Below are positions 61,582 through 64,000 of a stretch of DNA of 64,000 nt, piece by piece (the first letter of the stretch is position 1; every line of letters begins with the position of its first letter). The stretch is from Cunninghamella blakesleeana. Its lineage: Eukaryota; Mucoromycota; Mucoromycetes; Mucorales; Cunninghamellaceae. The DNA is taken from positions 310,001 to 374,000 of the forward strand of contig JAFCIZ010000007.1 in assembly GCA_017871115.1 (NCBI GenBank), read 5' to 3'. The notes beneath the pieces are model-generated. The model made no database searches, was not told where the DNA came from, and worked only from the letters and a program-made list of their open reading frames with translations. The position numbers and the translations under genes were made by a program.

Positions 61582-62231
61582 ATGAAGAAGACATTATTAA
61601 CCCCACCATCCTCCACTTCTTCTTCTTCCTCATCCACTTCCAATTCATCAACCATTACAACAAATACTGATATATCCTCCTCATCCTTATCATCACCGCT
61701 TCGTATTTTATTAGTAGATGATAATGTGATCAATCTTCAATTACTAAAAAAAATAATACAAATGAATTTTAATATTCAGTATATGGATATAGCTTATGAT
61801 GGATATGAAGCTTTACAATATTTACAACACCAATTATATGATCTTATTTTATTAGATATCGACATGCCAAGATTAAATGGCATTGAAACAACAAGACATA
61901 TTCGTATGAAAAGTCATCAAGGAACGACAACAATGACAATGGTACCTATCTTGGATGGGAATAGAAATACACCAATTATTGCTGTTACAACAAATGATTC
62001 TATCGAAGCAATTGAATTATACCAACAAGTTGGAATGGTAATAAGAAAATAACAATAAAAAAAGACTGGAACGGGATAAAGCGGAATAAAATAGAACAAC
62101 TTTAAACGTAACTTATTTTCATTTTTATATATATATTAAATTAATAGGATGGTTGTATAAGTAAGCCAGTTATACCACATCAATTGAAATCTCAACTACT
62201 TCAATTTTTGGAGAACACCTTATTATGTTAA
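61582..62231 (+). CDS. single-domain response regulator (receiver protein)
   Basis: Proposed join(61582..62037,62148..62231), 179 aa. After a Ser/Thr-rich leader (about 1-38) it is a lone receiver domain: RILLVDDNVINLQLLKKIIQ with the acidic pair Asp46-Asp47, the phospho-accepting Asp92 in LILLDIDMPRLNG, the switch Thr in PIIAVTTND (about 136) and the invariant Lys158 in DGCISKPV. The Lys lies in the second exon, so the unspliced frame would lack it. Fungal receivers usually sit in hybrid kinases, Ssk1 or Skn7; stand-alone ones such as Candida Srr1 act in stress signalling. No output domain is present, so it may act as a phosphate sink or by binding a partner. The tiny overlapping uORF may tune translation. 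Confidence 0.9.
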
Positions 62232-63895
62232 AAAAGATAAAAAGAAAAAAACAACAAAAATAAGCCAAGGGAAAATATATAATTAACCCCTCGCCTCCAT
62301 CTCCCCCAAAAAAAAGAGCCCACTTCTTTCGCATCTTGATCATTTGAATTAAAAAAAAAGGTTCCCATGATATACCCAATAACTAAATACATTTTAACCC
62401 CATGATTTCCCTTTTTTTTTAAAGTTTTAAAATTCCTGATTTATTCCCTTCTATTATTAAATAAACATTATTATTAGTATTAGTATTAGCAAAAAAAAAC
62501 CTTTATTTATTTAAAAAAAATAGCCTTTATTTTTTTTTAACGTATCACCAGCCCTACTCTTAAAAATTATTATGAATATCAATTACGTAAATAAATAAAA
62601 GTAAAAACAAAATTCATCACCTATAATTTCTTTTATTTTGAATATATGGATATTGCATAACTTGTTTTATAATTATTGTTTCAATATAACCTCGTTTATT
62701 TGTATATGTTTTTATTTATATTTACCCACCCCAATTGTTGTAATTTACCATTTTATTAAGGGCTTTAAGGTAAAATAACAACCATTACAAGGAGTTACAT
62801 TATTCAATTATACATCTTCTTTTTTACACGTTTTTTATAATTCGCTTATATATGTTGATTTATTCTTAAGGATGGTTTACTTTTAATGAGTGTGTTTTAT
62901 TTTATTTTTTTATTTAACTGAGACTGATATTATAAATATATATAGTATTACATGATGATAAAAGTTTACCTATTAATCCTTTTTCTATTTTTCCCTTTTT
63001 ATATATTACTGAAAAGATGAGCTGATAGCTAACCTTATTTCTCTGACTGGAGTTAAATATATCTAATACCTTTGATGTAAATAGATTTACTTATAAAATA
63101 TAATCATACTCGAAAACGATTGACTATTAGTTTATATTCATTCATTAATTTATATAATCGTTATATATATATTTAATAATCTTGATAACATACTATAGAA
63201 TTTAATAATTCTTTTTATATTTATCCATTTTTTTTTTACTTTTGTACAAAAAAAAAAACTCATCAAAATTAGAAAATAAAAAGGTACATTAAATTGAGTG
63301 TGTAATGCACTTGATTCACATGTTAATACTATAATTATAATAAACAGCAAAATATAAAATTCTCATGTGTTGTATTTACCATATAATAACAATATTAAAT
63401 GACTTCATAACTATAATACACTTATAATACACATGAAATATTTGATATTTATTATAAAATCACTACTGTGTACCTGATACAAAATGATCTATTCCTATTA
63501 GCTTATGCATTGCTATAACTTTAAATCTTCTAATCCCGCAGATCCATTACCATAGACACACTTTAAACTCCATTCTAATTCACGTTACCTTTACTAGATA
63601 ACTTTATAATTCTATTTTCATATTATATCATATAAACTAAGCCCAGTGTCACCAATCCACTAAAAGGTATAAATACAACCCTTGTCTTTTACATTTGAAT
63701 AAAGGTTAACCAAAAGTTTCACAATATTTCTTTGTTTTTAATTTTTTGTATAATTTTAATTGATAAATTCAACATTTTTTATTGTGAATTCATTATTAAA
63801 AATAATCTTTATTCTAATACTAACTAAACTATACTATTCTATATAACTATATTTTATTCTAAATAATCTATATTTTATTTTTATACTTACCAATA
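62232..63895. other. long upstream region of the gene at the right edge
   Basis: 1.66 kb without supported genes. AT-rich on the left; from about 63480 the composition becomes more balanced (TCCCGCAGATCCATTACCATAG), as expected for promoter sequence of a strongly expressed gene. Confidence 0.55.
63668..63675 (+). promoter_or_regulatory. TATA box TATAAATA
   Basis: TATAAATA follows AAAGG and precedes CAACCCTTG, about 228 bp upstream of the ATG at 63896, in less AT-biased sequence, so it is a better candidate than most AT runs here. Confidence 0.4.
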
Positions 63896-64000
63896 ATGTC
63901 TTTTGAACATCAAAACAATAATACTAAAATTGTTGCTGAAGCCACCGCTTCTCCTATCACTGCCAATTCTTCCAAGTCTTCTTCTCCTGCTCCTATGGAT
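63896..64000 (+). CDS. 5' end of a gene that continues beyond the window
   Basis: 35 codons are visible from the ATG at 63896 to the edge, all open: MSFEHQNNNTKIVAEATASP, then a Ser/Ala/Pro-rich stretch ending APMD. Codon choice is more C-ending (GCC ACC, ATC, TCC AAG) than for most genes here, a sign of strong expression. No function can be assigned from so short a disordered N-terminus. Confidence 0.65.
   Translation, partial: MSFEHQNNNTKIVAEATASPITANSSKSSSPAPMD

Noticed and set aside
63150..63350. Minus-strand 66-codon hydrophobic frame.
   Set aside because: AT-rich chance ORF in the promoter region of the right-edge gene; no conserved features.

Overview
The window reads as nuclear DNA of a filamentous fungus, most likely an AT-rich member of the Mucoromycota or another early-diverging lineage. 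The evidence is: very AT-rich spacers, dense short GT-AG introns (98 in the gene models given here, mostly about 60-150 nt), tropomyosin, protein N-terminal amidase, VMA21, a fungal 6TM aromatic-acid-exporter-type membrane protein, and asparagine/glutamine/serine homopolymers in the proteins. It also carries genes that are familiar from animals but missing from budding yeast (DHTKD1, SETD9, cyclin Y). No rRNA, tRNA, CRISPR or prokaryotic operon structure was seen. Genes are monocistronic on both strands. Exon coordinates were worked out by hand from reading-frame continuity, GT-AG sites and family motifs.

Layout. 0-10 kb: a small possible secreted ORF, an intronless secreted FAD-linked sugar-lactone oxidase (2077-3711), a Sld2 replication-initiation factor (5596-7340, minus) and a basic Ser-rich protein with S-x-I-P motifs (7825-9858, minus). 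10-20 kb: VMA21, a small membrane protein, tropomyosin, a DnaJ protein with an X domain, a HAD 'Swiss Army Knife' phosphatase-like protein and the NTA1 amidase. 20-32 kb: a Gln-rich micro-ORF, a large kelch-ectodomain membrane protein, a mitochondrial transcription factor B / rRNA-dimethyltransferase-like protein and DHTKD1 (2-oxoadipate dehydrogenase E1). 34-46 kb: an aromatic-acid-exporter-like transporter, a two-PHD MYST acetyltransferase and a cyclin-Y-like protein with a long disordered N-terminus. 47-57 kb: MCM10, a SWIM-RING E3-like protein, an SR splicing factor, SETD9 and IMP3. 57-64 kb: a decayed coding relic, a small hypothetical gene, a UFD1-like protein with zinc-finger and AZUL-like regions, a single-domain response regulator and the start of a further gene that leaves the window.

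Functional links. Two origin-firing factors (Sld2 and Mcm10) both have a rare CGCG core close upstream of the start codon, which suggests G1/S (MBF/E2F-like) control. DHTKD1 and the mtTFB-like gene are both mitochondrial and lie head-to-tail. HAT, SETD9, SR protein, IMP3, SWIM-RING, NTA1 and UFD1-like genes are housekeeping functions in chromatin, RNA and protein turnover. Observations most worth follow-up: the kelch/three-TM receptor-like protein, the UFD1-AZUL fusion, the SxIP-containing protein, the cyclin-Y fusion, the single-frame pseudogene whose four internal stops could all be former Gln codons, and paired GATA palindromes at 15.4 kb.
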